In this document: one piece after another, positions 17,136 to 25,765 of the stretch
How positions within the stretch are numbered: the first letter of the stretch is position 1
How the letters are laid out: every line of letters begins with the position of its first letter
NCBI GenBank assembly: GCA_016716525.1
Contig: JADJWE010000009.1
Location: 558,001-622,000, forward strand
Length of the DNA stretch: 64,000 nt
Source of the DNA: Candidatus Flexicrinis affinis
GTDB lineage: Bacteria; Chloroflexota; Anaerolineae; Aggregatilineales; Phototrophicaceae
Reading direction: 5' to 3'
The notes under the pieces: model-generated
The model's database searches: none
The model's input: the letters and a program-made list of their open reading frames with translations, nothing else
What the model was told of the DNA's origin: nothing
Translations under genes and position numbers: made by a program

Positions 17136-17720
17136 TCAGTCCACTCTGTCTTCGACCCATGACGCAAGTTCGGGGCGGAGCGTGAGGCGCAGGTTTTCGA
17201 GCGCGCGGATGATGGTCGATGCGACCGTCCGTTCGTCGATCCCGAGTGCTTCGGCGATTTCGCGGTTGCGCACCCCAGCGAAATAACGCATCGACACCAC
17301 CTCCTGCTGGCGCGGCGGAAGGCGCAGGATCGCGCGGCGGACCGCGGCGAACCGCTCCTTGCGCTGCAGCGCGTGCTCGGGGCCGGTATCGCCGCCTGCG
17401 ATTTCCGGCAGGTCGTCGATCGGGACGTCACGCAGGCGGTACCGCCTGACATGCTGTACGACCTCGTGATACGCGATGCGAAACACCCACGCGCTGAACG
17501 AACCCGGCCCACGGTATTCAAAACCCGGCAGGCCGTCGACCACACGCACGAAGACGTCGGCGGCGATGTCGTCTGCATCGTCCGCGCTGCCTACGCGCGC
17601 CGCCACGTAGGCGAACACGCGCGGGTGATAGCGCCGGAACAGCACGCGAAACGCTTTTTGATCGTGCCGCGCCGCCGCCACCACCAAGGCGTCGTCGTAG
17701 ATCGGTTCTGGTTCGCCCAG
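17136..17720 (-). CDS. ECF-type RNA polymerase sigma factor (module B)
   Basis: A paralogue of the module A sigma factor (about 194 residues). Region 2 is FRRYHPRVFAYVAARVGSADDADDIAADVFVRVVDGLPGFEYRG and region 4 is LPPRQQEVVSMRYFAGVRNREIAEALGIDERTVASTIIRAL. The only in-frame standard start is a TTG at 17687 without a ribosome-binding site, and a stop lies at 17748-17750. The CTG at 17720 lies 8 nt after AAAGGG, exactly as in module A, so I choose it. The two sigma proteins are close enough to raise the question of cross-talk between modules. Confidence 0.8.
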   Translation of the reverse strand: MGEPEPIYDDALVVAAARHDQKAFRVLFRRYHPRVFAYVAARVGSADDADDIAADVFVRVVDGLPGFEYRGPGSFSAWVFRIAYHEVVQHVRRYRLRDVPIDDLPEIAGGDTGPEHALQRKERFAAVRRAILRLPPRQQEVVSMRYFAGVRNREIAEALGIDERTVASTIIRALENLRLTLRPELASWVEDRVD

Positions 17721-17751
17721 TGCAAAAGCCCTTTGCTGCTCTACGCGTCAT

Positions 17752-17820
17752 AGCATAAACGGGATTGCGGCGGCAAATACTGCTCCGAGCGGAAGCAGCG
17801 TAGGGAGTCCGTAGGTTTCA
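17752..17820 (-). promoter_or_regulatory. Promoter and 25-bp upstream element of ECF module B
   Basis: A TATGCT -10 box (17752-17757, minus strand) lies 31 nt before the proposed CTG. The 25-bp block at 17796-17820 differs from the module A block at one base. The 76-nt distance between block and start is identical in both modules, although the sequence between is otherwise diverged. Confidence 0.65.
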
Positions 17821-17977
17821 AGGTGCGAAACAAATTACGTCCCGGCGGGTCCGACCGGGGCGATCTCTGGAGGGACTTCGCGGGATGTATGAGATCGGGG
17901 ACCCACTCACTACTGCTTCGACGTGCTCAACGAGCGACGAAGTCGGCAGTTTCTCATCACTCGACACTCTCAACTTC

Positions 17978-19075
17978 TCACTTCGCTGGAGTGCGTGCCT
18001 TGTTGAATCGGCCCGCGACGTTTGCCGCGACGGCTAGGCTGGGCAGGGTGCCTTGAAAGTGCGGCATGACGTGGCGCGCGAACAGTTCGTAGCTGCGGAA
18101 CATCGCCTCGCGGTCGGCCCACTCCTTCACGGTCAGGAGCAGTGTCCCGAACCCGCCGGACGCATCGACCATGCGCTGAATCGCGGCGATGGCGTCGTCC
18201 GGCGTGCCGATGATGGCGCGCGTTTCGGCAAGCTGATCGACCCATGAGTCGCGGCTGACAGCCGGTTCCGGATGCCCGTTGACGCCCGCGGCGAAGTCGA
18301 ACGCCTCGTGCGCCGCGCCGGTGCGGGTTTCGTCCAATGCGCGCTGGCGGGTGTCGGCGAGATGCATCTGCGTGACCATGGTGATCTGCGACGGATCGGC
18401 GATTCGGCCCGCGGATTGCGCCCCGCGTTCGAGATGTTCGCGCAGCTCGGGGATGCGGTCAGCACGCGCGCCGGCAAGCCACCGCGCGCCCCACCGCCCG
18501 ACTCGTTCGAGGTTGATCGGGTTGTCGGACGCGACAGCCACTGGGAAGTACGGATAGGTGTACGGCCGGACTTGAAGGAGCGCCTCGCGGACCTCGTACC
18601 AGTCGGTGCGCTCGGTGATCGGCTCGACGGTAGTCAGCATGCGCATTATGAGGTCGAACGCCTGCTCGAAGCGGGGCTGCGCGTCGACGATCTCGACGCC
18701 GAACACGTACAGGTCGCTGGGCAGTCCTCCGCCGACTCCGACGCCGAGCATCGCGCGCCCGCGAGTCAGATGGTCGAGCAGCACCATGCGATCTGCGACG
18801 TGGAACGGATGGTGGATCGCCAGTTGGACGACGCCGGTACCGAGCTTAATGCTGCGCGTACGTGCGGCGGCAGCCGCGATGAAGATTTCGGGCGAGGCGA
18901 TCAGCTCCCAACCCGTGCTGTGATGCTCGCCGATCCACGCCTCGTCGAATCCGAGCGCGTCGAGGTGTTCGAGAAGCTGCATGTCGCGTTCGAGCGCCAG
19001 CGTGGGATTCTCGCGTACCGAATGAAGTGGCTGCAAGAACACGCCGAAACGCATCGGGGGTGGGGGCAGAGTCAT
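17978..19075 (-). CDS. LLM class flavin-dependent oxidoreductase (luciferase-like)
   Basis: A 365-residue TIM-barrel monooxygenase of the bacterial luciferase-like group, which uses FMNH2 or F420. Typical segments are MRFGVFLQP at the start, LDALGFDEAWIGEHHSTGWELIASPEIFIAAAAART, LGTGVVQLAIHHPFHVADRMVLLDHLTRGRAMLGVGVGG and late DDAIAAIQRMVDASGG. It is about the normal length. The ATG at 19075 is preceded by CTGGAG overlapping the stop of the PLP enzyme gene, so translation is coupled. The neighbour suggests sulfur compound use, for example desulfonation, but that is only inference. The substrate is unknown. Confidence 0.85.
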   Translation of the reverse strand: MTLPPPPMRFGVFLQPLHSVRENPTLALERDMQLLEHLDALGFDEAWIGEHHSTGWELIASPEIFIAAAAARTRSIKLGTGVVQLAIHHPFHVADRMVLLDHLTRGRAMLGVGVGGGLPSDLYVFGVEIVDAQPRFEQAFDLIMRMLTTVEPITERTDWYEVREALLQVRPYTYPYFPVAVASDNPINLERVGRWGARWLAGARADRIPELREHLERGAQSAGRIADPSQITMVTQMHLADTRQRALDETRTGAAHEAFDFAAGVNGHPEPAVSRDSWVDQLAETRAIIGTPDDAIAAIQRMVDASGGFGTLLLTVKEWADREAMFRSYELFARHVMPHFQGTLPSLAVAANVAGRFNKARTPAK

Positions 19076-19080
19076 GAGCG

Positions 19081-20202
19081 TTACTCCAGTGCTGTGCGTA
19101 GGTCGGCGATCAGGTCGTCGGGGTGTTCAAGGCCGATGCTCACGCGCAGCAGGTTTTGCGGCGTGGCGGTGGTCGGCCCTTCGACCGAGGCGCGGTGCTC
19201 GATCAGGCTTTCGATGCCGCCGAGGCTGGTGGCGCGGGTAAACAGCGAGACTCGCGCGGCGACCTGCATCGCCGCATCTTTGCCACCGCGCACCTGAAAC
19301 GACAACATCCCACCGAACCCGCGCATCTGGCGGGCTGCGACAGCGTGGTTGTCGTGGTCGGGCAAGCCGGGATAGTGCACGCGTTCCACTGCGGCGTGAT
19401 CGGCGAGGAACTGGGCGACCTTGCCGGCCGATTCGGTTTGGGCGCGCACGCGGATCGGCAGGGTAGGTAGGCTGCGTAGGATCAGCCAGCAGTCGAACGG
19501 CGACGGCACAGCGCCGGACAGGTTCTGAACGGTCGCGATGCGCTCACTCAACTCGCCTAACCCGGATCGCAGAACGAGCGCCCCGCCGAGGACGTCGCTG
19601 TGCCCGCCGAGGTATTTGGTCGTGCTGTGCATCACGATGTCCGCGCCGAGCGCCAGCGGAAGCTGCCAGACCGGCGTCGCCCATGTGTTATCGACGACGG
19701 TGAGCGCACCGGCGGCTCGGGCGATCTCCGCTGCTGCCGTGATGTCTACGATCTTGAGTGCGGGGTTGGTCGGCGTCTCGACCCAGACGAGTCGCGTATA
19801 GGGCCGGAGCGCTGCGCGGATGTTTTCCGGGTCGCTCATGTCGACAAATGAGGTCTGCAAGTTCCACCGTGCCAGCACCTCAGACGTGAGATAGCGCACG
19901 CCGTGATACAGGTCGTCGCTCAGGATGACGTGGTCGTCGGCGCTCAACGTCTGCAGAATGGCCGCCGCGGCCGCCATACCCGACGCAAACGCGAACGCGG
20001 ACTCCCCGCCTTCGAGCGCGGCGAGCGCCTCCTGCAGTGCTGCGCGGTTCGGGTTGCCGGATCGCGTGTAGATGTTACCGTGCGGGAACGATCCATCCTC
20101 GGCGCGCTCGAATGTTGTCGAGAGCGTGATGGACGGTGTGACCGCGCCGGTGTGGTTCTCAACAGGGCGTCCGGCATGGACGGCAAGCGTTTCAATGTTC
20201 AT
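19081..20202 (-). CDS. Trans-sulfuration-type PLP enzyme (cystathionine gamma-synthase/lyase or methionine gamma-lyase family)
   Basis: A 373-residue Cys/Met-metabolism PLP-dependent enzyme. It starts ETLAVHAGR, has the YTRSGNPNRAALQEALAALEGGESAFAFASGMAA cofactor region, the aspartate of VVDNTWATP, and the Schiff-base lysine in HSTTKYLGGHSD. The C-terminal substrate motif SLGGIESLIEHRAS is also present. Which reaction it performs (synthase, beta-lyase or gamma-lyase) cannot be decided by eye. The ATG at 20202 gives the family-typical start; a longer in-frame form reads into the promoter region of the divergent transporter gene. The luciferase-like gene follows 5 nt downstream. Confidence 0.87.
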   Translation of the reverse strand: MNIETLAVHAGRPVENHTGAVTPSITLSTTFERAEDGSFPHGNIYTRSGNPNRAALQEALAALEGGESAFAFASGMAAAAAILQTLSADDHVILSDDLYHGVRYLTSEVLARWNLQTSFVDMSDPENIRAALRPYTRLVWVETPTNPALKIVDITAAAEIARAAGALTVVDNTWATPVWQLPLALGADIVMHSTTKYLGGHSDVLGGALVLRSGLGELSERIATVQNLSGAVPSPFDCWLILRSLPTLPIRVRAQTESAGKVAQFLADHAAVERVHYPGLPDHDNHAVAARQMRGFGGMLSFQVRGGKDAAMQVAARVSLFTRATSLGGIESLIEHRASVEGPTTATPQNLLRVSIGLEHPDDLIADLRTALE

Positions 20203-20368
20203 GGCGTGGCCTGCGATGCTGGGTATATGGCACAAGTGACCGTCAGTGTAGCACCGAGGGCGGGATGGTGCATCGGAATGGGACAAAACTTAACCGGCGT
20301 GAAACTGAAGCCGCGTGCGCCGGAAACTCTACTTTACACCGCGCCAATCGTGAAATTAGCCGCGGGCG

Positions 20369-20398
20369 TTGAAACGGACGCTCGTCCACAAATAAAAT
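20369..20398 (+). promoter_or_regulatory. Promoter of the iron-type ABC transporter operon
   Basis: TTGAAA at 20369-20374 and TAAAAT at 20393-20398 are 18 nt apart. The transcript would start near 20405 and carry a leader of about 105 nt. The rest of the gap from 20203 contains nothing else I can identify. Confidence 0.6.
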
Positions 20399-20485
20399 GA
20401 CAGCGGTTTCGCAGGGCACGTCCACCAAACAGTCCCCTGCGCGTCCGCTGTCATCCGTTGTGCGCGAATCCTAACCGGGATTCGC
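20398..20485 (+). ncRNA. Structured 5' region upstream of the substrate-binding protein gene
   Basis: Two nested stems (TGACAGCGG 20398-20406 with CCGCTGTCA 20445-20453, and GCAGGG 20411-20416 with CCCTGC 20435-20440) form one arm. A second hairpin pairs GCGAATCC (20464-20471) with GGATTCGC (20478-20485). An AAGGAG ribosome-binding site follows at 20498-20503. The first stem overlaps the expected transcription start, so the outer arm might act as DNA rather than RNA. No long T tract follows either hairpin. Confidence 0.4.
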
Positions 20486-20508
20486 TGCTGTTTCAACAAG
20501 GAGCTTTC

Positions 20509-21528
20509 ATGCAGAAGTCACGTGTACTCGTCTTGATCCTCGCAGCGCTCGTCTTGAGTCTGCTGCCCGCGTCCGCCCAAGCGGGTGGTGAAAGCCTCGT
20601 GGTGTATTCGGGCCGCAACGAGACCCTGATCGCGCCAATCCTCGCGCAATTCACCGAGGAGACCGGCGTTGCGGTTCAGGTCGTCTACGGCGATACCTCC
20701 GCGGTCGCCAATCAAATTCTCGAAGAAGGCGCCAACAGCCCGGCCGATGTCTATATCGGTCAGGACGCTGGCGCGCTGGGCGCGTTGTCGAAGGCCGGAG
20801 CGCTCGCGCTGCTCCCGTCGGATGTGCTCGAACGCGTACCGGCTGTGTTCCAGTCGCAGCAGGGTGAGTGGGTTGGATTGAGCGCCCGCGCTCGCGTACT
20901 GGTCTACAACCCGACCGAGGTCGAAGCGCTCGGCCTCGAGATGCCGCAGTCGATCCTCGACCTCACGAACCCCGAATACGCCGGACTGGTCGGCTGGGCG
21001 CCGGCGAATGCGTCGTTCCAGTCGAACGTCACGGCCATGCGCGTGCTGCTCGGCGATGACGTCACGGCGCAGTGGCTGGCCGACATGGTCGCCAACGGTG
21101 CGGTGAGCTATGGCAGCAGCAACACCAACCTGAACCTAGCGGTGGCCAGCGGCGAGGTGGTGTTTGGCATCACCAACCACTACTACATGCACAACCTCAA
21201 GAAGCAGGACCCGGCGCTGAACCTCGAACAGGCCGTGTTCCCCGCCGGCGATGCCGGGTCGCTGGTCAACATTGCCGGGGCGGGCGTGCTGACGACCAGC
21301 AGCAAGCCAGCGCTCGCGCAGCGCCTGATCCTGTACCTGCTAGGCGACAACGCGCAGACGTACTTCACAGAGCAGACCAGCGAGTATCCGTTGGTCGAGG
21401 GAATCGCGGTCAATGAGGCGCTGATCCCGTTGGAGAGCATCGTTCAGCCGGCGATCGACCTGAGCGATCTGGACGACTTGCAGGCGACGCTGGCGATGAT
21501 CGAAGGCAGCGGCGCGCTGGATCAGTAA
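20509..21528 (+). CDS. Iron(III)-type ABC transporter substrate-binding protein
   Basis: A 339-residue periplasmic/lipid-side binding protein of solute-binding family 1. A signal peptide (VLVLILAALVLSLLPASAQA) is followed by SLVVYSGRNETLIAPILAQFTEETGV, typical of FbpA/FutA ferric-ion binders. GDTSAVANQILEEGANSPADVYIGQDAGALGAL and the later NHYYMHNL, equivalent to the paired iron-ligand tyrosines, support iron. Other trivalent or anionic ligands cannot be excluded. It starts at the ATG at 20509 with AAGGAG upstream. The permease and ATPase genes follow, separated from it by a 160-bp hairpin-rich repeat that may stabilise this part of the mRNA. Confidence 0.87.
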   Translation: MQKSRVLVLILAALVLSLLPASAQAGGESLVVYSGRNETLIAPILAQFTEETGVAVQVVYGDTSAVANQILEEGANSPADVYIGQDAGALGALSKAGALALLPSDVLERVPAVFQSQQGEWVGLSARARVLVYNPTEVEALGLEMPQSILDLTNPEYAGLVGWAPANASFQSNVTAMRVLLGDDVTAQWLADMVANGAVSYGSSNTNLNLAVASGEVVFGITNHYYMHNLKKQDPALNLEQAVFPAGDAGSLVNIAGAGVLTTSSKPALAQRLILYLLGDNAQTYFTEQTSEYPLVEGIAVNEALIPLESIVQPAIDLSDLDDLQATLAMIEGSGALDQ

Positions 21529-21544
21529 CGCCAAGGTTCCTTGT

Positions 21545-21660
21545 GGGGCGCTGCCCCAAACCCCGGCAGGAGTTTGTACTCCTGCACCACCATTCTCGCG
21601 GATTTGAGCCGCCCGCGGCTCAGATCCGCAGATAAGGGAGTCCAGAGGGCGTAAGCCCTT
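21545..21660 (+). repeat. Multi-hairpin dispersed intergenic repeat, copy 1
   Basis: Four hairpins in a row: GGGGC/GCCCC (21545-21557), GCAGGAGT/ACTCCTGC (21566-21585), a 14-bp stem at 21598-21629, and AGGGC/GCCCT near 21645. The reverse complement of 52137-52275 matches this region almost base for base over its central part. A more diverged copy is at 24424-24563. It sits between the binding-protein and permease genes, where REP-like hairpins often protect upstream mRNA. Confidence 0.75.
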
Positions 21661-21688
21661 TGGTTGCTGAGAGACGACAGGACCTACA

Positions 21689-23326
21689 TTGGACGTTCCA
21701 TTTCGCAGCGCATTACGAGACTTCGGCCCGCCGAGCTGGCGCAGCGGCGCAACCGCGATGCGCGGCCTGCTTCAACGCCATCATTGGGGGCTGGCACTGC
21801 TCAGCCTGCCGGTGGTGGCGTCGGTCGTGCTGCCCGTCGGCTATCTCATCTTGCGCGGATTGGGCGCGGGTGAGGAAGCGGTCGAGTACCTGCTGAGCGC
21901 CCGCACGATGACGATCGTGGGCAACAGCCTCGCGCTGGCGGTCGCCGTCGCTGTGGCGGCGGTCGCGCTCGGGGTCCCGTTTGCGTGGCTGACGACCCGC
22001 ACCTCGCTGCCTTACCGGCGGGTGTGGCTGGTCGCCGGCATGCTGACGATGGTGATTCCGTCGTACCTGGGCGCAATTGCGTTCGCTGAGGTGTTTGGGC
22101 CGGTCGGTACGTTGCGCGATCTCCTGGCACCGCTGGGTGTGCGCCGTCTGCCGTCACTGTACGGGTTCTTCGGCGCGTGGGTCGTGCTGACGCTGTACAC
22201 GTTCCCGTATGTCGCACTGCCGGTGCGGGCGGCGCTGCTGCGGATCGATCCCGCGCAGGAAGAGGCCGCGCGTATGCTGGGCATGAACCGCTGGAAGGCG
22301 TTTTTCCGGGTGACACTGCCCCAGCTCCGGCCAGCATTGGCCGCTGGCGTGCTGCTGTCGATGTTGTACACGCTGAGCGACTTCGGCGTGGTGATGGTGC
22401 TGCGCTTTAACGCCTTCACCCGGGCGATCTACACAACGTATAACAGCACGTTCGACCGCGAACGCGCCGCGCTTCTGGCCCTGATGCTGATCGCGCTGAC
22501 GGCGGTGCTGGTGTGGATCGAGCGGCGGGCGGGACGGCAGGTCACAACCTACCGGCATCAAGGACAGACGGCGCGCAAGTCGTCGCCGGTGCCGCTTGGC
22601 CGTTGGACGATCCCAAGCCTCATCCTATGTGCAATGCTGGTGCTGACCGGCGTGGGCGTGCCGGTGCTGGTGTTGTCGGGTTGGGCGTTCGACCCGAACT
22701 TGACGTCTCCGATCCCGCTGGAGCTCGAGCTGCTGGTCGCGCAGTCGGTTGGCGTAAGTGCGTTTACGGCCCTGTTTGTGGCGATCGGCGGCACGCCGAT
22801 TGCGCTGCTGGCAAGCCGGTCTGCATCGCGCATCAGCCGTCTGATCGTTGGGGCCTCGTATTTCGGCAACGTGCTGCCGGGGCTGGTGGTCGGCCTGGCG
22901 CTGGTGTACTTCGCGGCCAACTATATGCCGTTCATCTATCAGACGATCCCGCTGCTGGTGCTGGGCTATGGGGTGCGCTTCCTGCCATATTCCGTCAGCG
23001 CGACGCGCTCGGCGTTGTCGATGATCAGTCCACGGTTGAACGAAGCCGCGCGCACGCTAGGCTGCAGCGAGGTCGAGGCGACGCGGCGCATCACGTTCCC
23101 GTTGGCGCGGGCCGGCGTGTTTGCCGGTATGGCACTTGTGGCGCTTTCGGCGATGAAAGAACTGCCGACGACCCTGCTGCTGGCACCGATCGGATTCAAG
23201 AACCTCGTGACGCGCTTGTGGACGGGCTACGAAGCGGCGACGTTTGCGCTCGTCGGGTGGCCGGGACTGATGCTGTTGGCGGCAAGCGCCGTGACGCTTC
23301 TGATCCTCTTGTGGCAAGAGGACTAG
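21689..23326 (+). CDS. Iron(III)-type ABC transporter permease (FbpB-like, fused dimer)
   Basis: A 545-residue permease with about 12 membrane spans and two copies of the binding-protein-dependent transport inner-membrane motif. The EAA loops are EEAARMLGMNRWKAFFRVTLPQLRPA and NEAARTLGCSEVEATRRITFPLARAG. Such a two-domain single chain is characteristic of FbpB/SfuB iron permeases. The start at TTG 21689 gives a short basic N terminus before the first span; ATG at 21758 is the alternative. Upstream is the repeat element, and the ATPase gene follows 31 nt after the stop. It should form a complex with the binding protein and the ATPase. Confidence 0.87.
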   Translation: MDVPFRSALRDFGPPSWRSGATAMRGLLQRHHWGLALLSLPVVASVVLPVGYLILRGLGAGEEAVEYLLSARTMTIVGNSLALAVAVAVAAVALGVPFAWLTTRTSLPYRRVWLVAGMLTMVIPSYLGAIAFAEVFGPVGTLRDLLAPLGVRRLPSLYGFFGAWVVLTLYTFPYVALPVRAALLRIDPAQEEAARMLGMNRWKAFFRVTLPQLRPALAAGVLLSMLYTLSDFGVVMVLRFNAFTRAIYTTYNSTFDRERAALLALMLIALTAVLVWIERRAGRQVTTYRHQGQTARKSSPVPLGRWTIPSLILCAMLVLTGVGVPVLVLSGWAFDPNLTSPIPLELELLVAQSVGVSAFTALFVAIGGTPIALLASRSASRISRLIVGASYFGNVLPGLVVGLALVYFAANYMPFIYQTIPLLVLGYGVRFLPYSVSATRSALSMISPRLNEAARTLGCSEVEATRRITFPLARAGVFAGMALVALSAMKELPTTLLLAPIGFKNLVTRLWTGYEAATFALVGWPGLMLLAASAVTLLILLWQED

Positions 23327-23357
23327 CGCGCGGGCCGAACCGTGCGATAATGGCCGG

Positions 23358-24416
23358 ATGATCCGAGAGAGAACCGAATCTTCACCCAAAACTACGCCGA
23401 CCGTCCTCGACGTCGATAGCCTCCGCAAGTCGTACGGCGATGTCGTCGCGGTAACCGAGACGAGCTTCAGCCTGCGTTCGGGCCAGTTTCTGACCCTGCT
23501 CGGGCCGTCGGGCTGCGGCAAGACGACAACGCTCCGCTTGATCGCCGGGTTCGAGCCGCCCGATGCCGGAAGCATCGACATCCACGGACGGAACGTCGCC
23601 GGGCCGGGAGTGTTCGTGCCGCCCGAACAGCGCCGCATCGGCATGGTGTTTCAGGACTATGCGCTGTTCCCGCATCTCAACGTCGCCGACAACATCGGCT
23701 TTGGCGTGCGCGGCGACCGACGCGCTCGATCCCAACGCGTGGCGGAAATGCTATCGCTGGTCGGCCTCGAAGGCTACGGCGACCGCATGCCCAGCGCATT
23801 GAGCGGCGGCCAACAGCAGCGTGTGGCGCTGGCTCGCGCGCTTGCCCCACAGCCCAACCTGCTTCTGCTTGACGAACCGTTCAGCAATCTCGACGCGGCG
23901 CTGCGCGCGCAGGTACGCGCCGACTTGCGCGCCATTCTGCGGCAGGCCGGCGAATCGGTCGTGTTCGTCACGCACGATCAGGAAGAGGCGCTCAGCCTGT
24001 CCGATTTCATCGCCGTGATGTTCGAAGGCACGGTCGAGCAGATCGCGCCGCCGCTGGCGCTGTATACACGCCCGGCAAGCCGCCGTGTCGCGGAGTTCGT
24101 GGGCGAAGCGTATTGGCTGCCGATCGACGCCGAGGGCACGACCGGAACATCGCCAATGGGCGACGTGACGCTGGTCGAAGCGAAACGCGGTCCGATTGAC
24201 GGCCTGATCCGCCCCGAGCAGTTGGTCGTCGGCGAGGGCGGTGTCATGGCCCGCGTCGAGTGGCGCGAGTTCTACGGGCACGATCAGCGCGTCGGTCTGC
24301 GCTTGGCCGATGGCCGCGTGATGGCTGCTCGCACACCGCCCCATATCCCCATTACCCCCGGCGATACCGTCACCGTCAAACTGCGCGGCCCGCTGCTGCC
24401 GTTCGACCGCGTGTAA
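23358..24416 (+). CDS. Iron(III)-type ABC transporter ATP-binding protein (FbpC-like)
   Basis: A 352-residue ABC ATPase. Walker A GPSGCGKTT is at residues 49-57, the Q-loop is in MVFQDYALFPHL, the signature LSGGQQQR at 148-155, Walker B LLLLDEP at 168-174 and the switch histidine in VFVTHDQEEA. A C-terminal TOBE-like region of about 110 residues (DGLIRPEQLVV...VTVKLRGPLLPFDRV) matches importers of the FbpC/PotA group. It ends the iron-type operon; a copy of the dispersed repeat follows directly and may terminate or stabilise the transcript. Confidence 0.9.
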   Translation: MIRERTESSPKTTPTVLDVDSLRKSYGDVVAVTETSFSLRSGQFLTLLGPSGCGKTTTLRLIAGFEPPDAGSIDIHGRNVAGPGVFVPPEQRRIGMVFQDYALFPHLNVADNIGFGVRGDRRARSQRVAEMLSLVGLEGYGDRMPSALSGGQQQRVALARALAPQPNLLLLDEPFSNLDAALRAQVRADLRAILRQAGESVVFVTHDQEEALSLSDFIAVMFEGTVEQIAPPLALYTRPASRRVAEFVGEAYWLPIDAEGTTGTSPMGDVTLVEAKRGPIDGLIRPEQLVVGEGGVMARVEWREFYGHDQRVGLRLADGRVMAARTPPHIPITPGDTVTVKLRGPLLPFDRV

Positions 24417-24423
24417 GGCTGTC

Positions 24424-24563
24424 AGGGCGCTGCCCCGAACCCTGCCAGAAGGCTTTCGCCCTCTGGACTCCCGATCTCGCGGATTGACCTCGCACGCGAG
24501 GTCAATCCGCATAAGCGGGGTCAAGGGGTGCAAATCCCTTGTGGAGGTGCGGAGGCGAAGCCT
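24424..24563 (+). repeat. Multi-hairpin dispersed intergenic repeat, copy 2
   Basis: The order of hairpins resembles copy 1: GGGC/GCCC, CCAGAAGGC/GCCCTCTGG, a perfect 15-bp stem (arms 24479-24493 and 24496-24510, 2-nt loop), AAGGG/CCCTT at 24523-24540 and AGGC/GCCT at the end. The central stem has a different sequence from copies 1 and 3 while its position is the same, so pairing is kept and sequence is not. It lies after the ATPase gene. Confidence 0.65.
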
Positions 24564-24661
24564 TTGCATAAAAGAAACCACAATTGGTCATTTGATTCTT
24601 TTCAAACGGTGTTAGAATTGCGCCCGTTCCCGGTGTTGAATTACACGAAGAGGCGCAGTTC

Positions 24662-25765
24662 ATGTCTGACGTACGTTTGGCCCGATTGGCATCGCTGCTG
24701 GTGAACTACTCGACGGCGGTCAAGCCCGGCGATTGGGTGGGCATTCTCGGTGACGTATCGGTGCTTCCCGCGCTGCGGGAGGTGTACGCGGCGGTCGTCA
24801 AAGCCGGTGGCAACCCGTCGCTGATGATCGACGACGCGGCGATGCAGCGCATCATGCTACGCGACGGCAGCAGGGATCAGTTCGACTGGCTCGATCCCGC
24901 ATTGACCAAGTACTACAACGAGGCGGATGTGTACATTCGCATCGGCGGTACGCCCAACACTCGCGCGATGTCGACCATTCCCGGAAAGCGCGTGCAGGAA
25001 TTGGCGGTCGCGCGGCGCTCTTGGCTGGCAACCCGCCTTGACCGAGCAGCACGCGGCGAGTTCCGGTGGGTCGGTGCGTGGTACCCGAACGAGGCCAGCG
25101 CGCAGGAAGCCAACCTCAGCCTCGAGGAGTACGCCGATTTCGTCTACAGCGCCACGTTCTGCGATCAGGACGACCCGATTGCGCGTTGGCAGCAGGTTCG
25201 CGACGAGCAAGAGGGCAAGGTCGCCTATCTCAAGGGCAAGGACCGCGTCGTGCTGAAGGGGCCGAATATCGACCTGTCGCTGAGCATCAAGGAGCGCGGG
25301 TTCATCAACTGCGCCGGGTCGCACAACATGCCAGACGGCGAGATTTTTACCGGGCCGGTGGAAGAGTCGGTTAACGGTTGGGTGCGTTTCAGCTATCCGT
25401 CGATCGTCGGCGGGCGCGCGGTCAGCGGCATCGAACTGACCTTCAAGGATGGCAAGGTCGTCGAAGCCAGCGCGAAGGAGAACGACGATTTGCTGCAGGC
25501 TCAGCTCAACACCGATGCTGGAGCACGCTATCTGGGCGAGTTCGCGATCGGCACCAACTTCGGCATCAACCGCTTCACCAGCAACATCCTGTTCGACGAG
25601 AAGATCGGCGGGACGGTCCACATGGCGGTCGGCATGGGCTATCCCGAGACCGGCAGCAAGAATCGCAGCACCGTCCATTGGGACATGATCTGCGATATGC
25701 GCACCGACAGCGAGATCCACGTCGATGACGAGTTGTTCTACAAGAACGGCGAGTTCGTCGTCTAA
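24662..25765 (+). CDS. M29 family aminopeptidase
   Basis: A 367-residue leucyl-type aminopeptidase of family M29 (thermophilic aminopeptidase T/AmpS-like), which removes N-terminal residues using two metal ions. Metal-ligand regions seen are NMPDGEIFTGPVEESVNG (Glu), GEFAIGTNFGIN (Glu), GTVHMAVGMGY (His) and HWDMICDM (His and Asp). The length is a little below the usual 400-410. A weak promoter (TTGATT, 15 nt, TAGAAT at 24592-24618) lies upstream, after repeat copy 2. It appears to be a single-gene unit and a cytosolic peptide-recycling enzyme. Confidence 0.88.
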   Translation: MSDVRLARLASLLVNYSTAVKPGDWVGILGDVSVLPALREVYAAVVKAGGNPSLMIDDAAMQRIMLRDGSRDQFDWLDPALTKYYNEADVYIRIGGTPNTRAMSTIPGKRVQELAVARRSWLATRLDRAARGEFRWVGAWYPNEASAQEANLSLEEYADFVYSATFCDQDDPIARWQQVRDEQEGKVAYLKGKDRVVLKGPNIDLSLSIKERGFINCAGSHNMPDGEIFTGPVEESVNGWVRFSYPSIVGGRAVSGIELTFKDGKVVEASAKENDDLLQAQLNTDAGARYLGEFAIGTNFGINRFTSNILFDEKIGGTVHMAVGMGYPETGSKNRSTVHWDMICDMRTDSEIHVDDELFYKNGEFVV

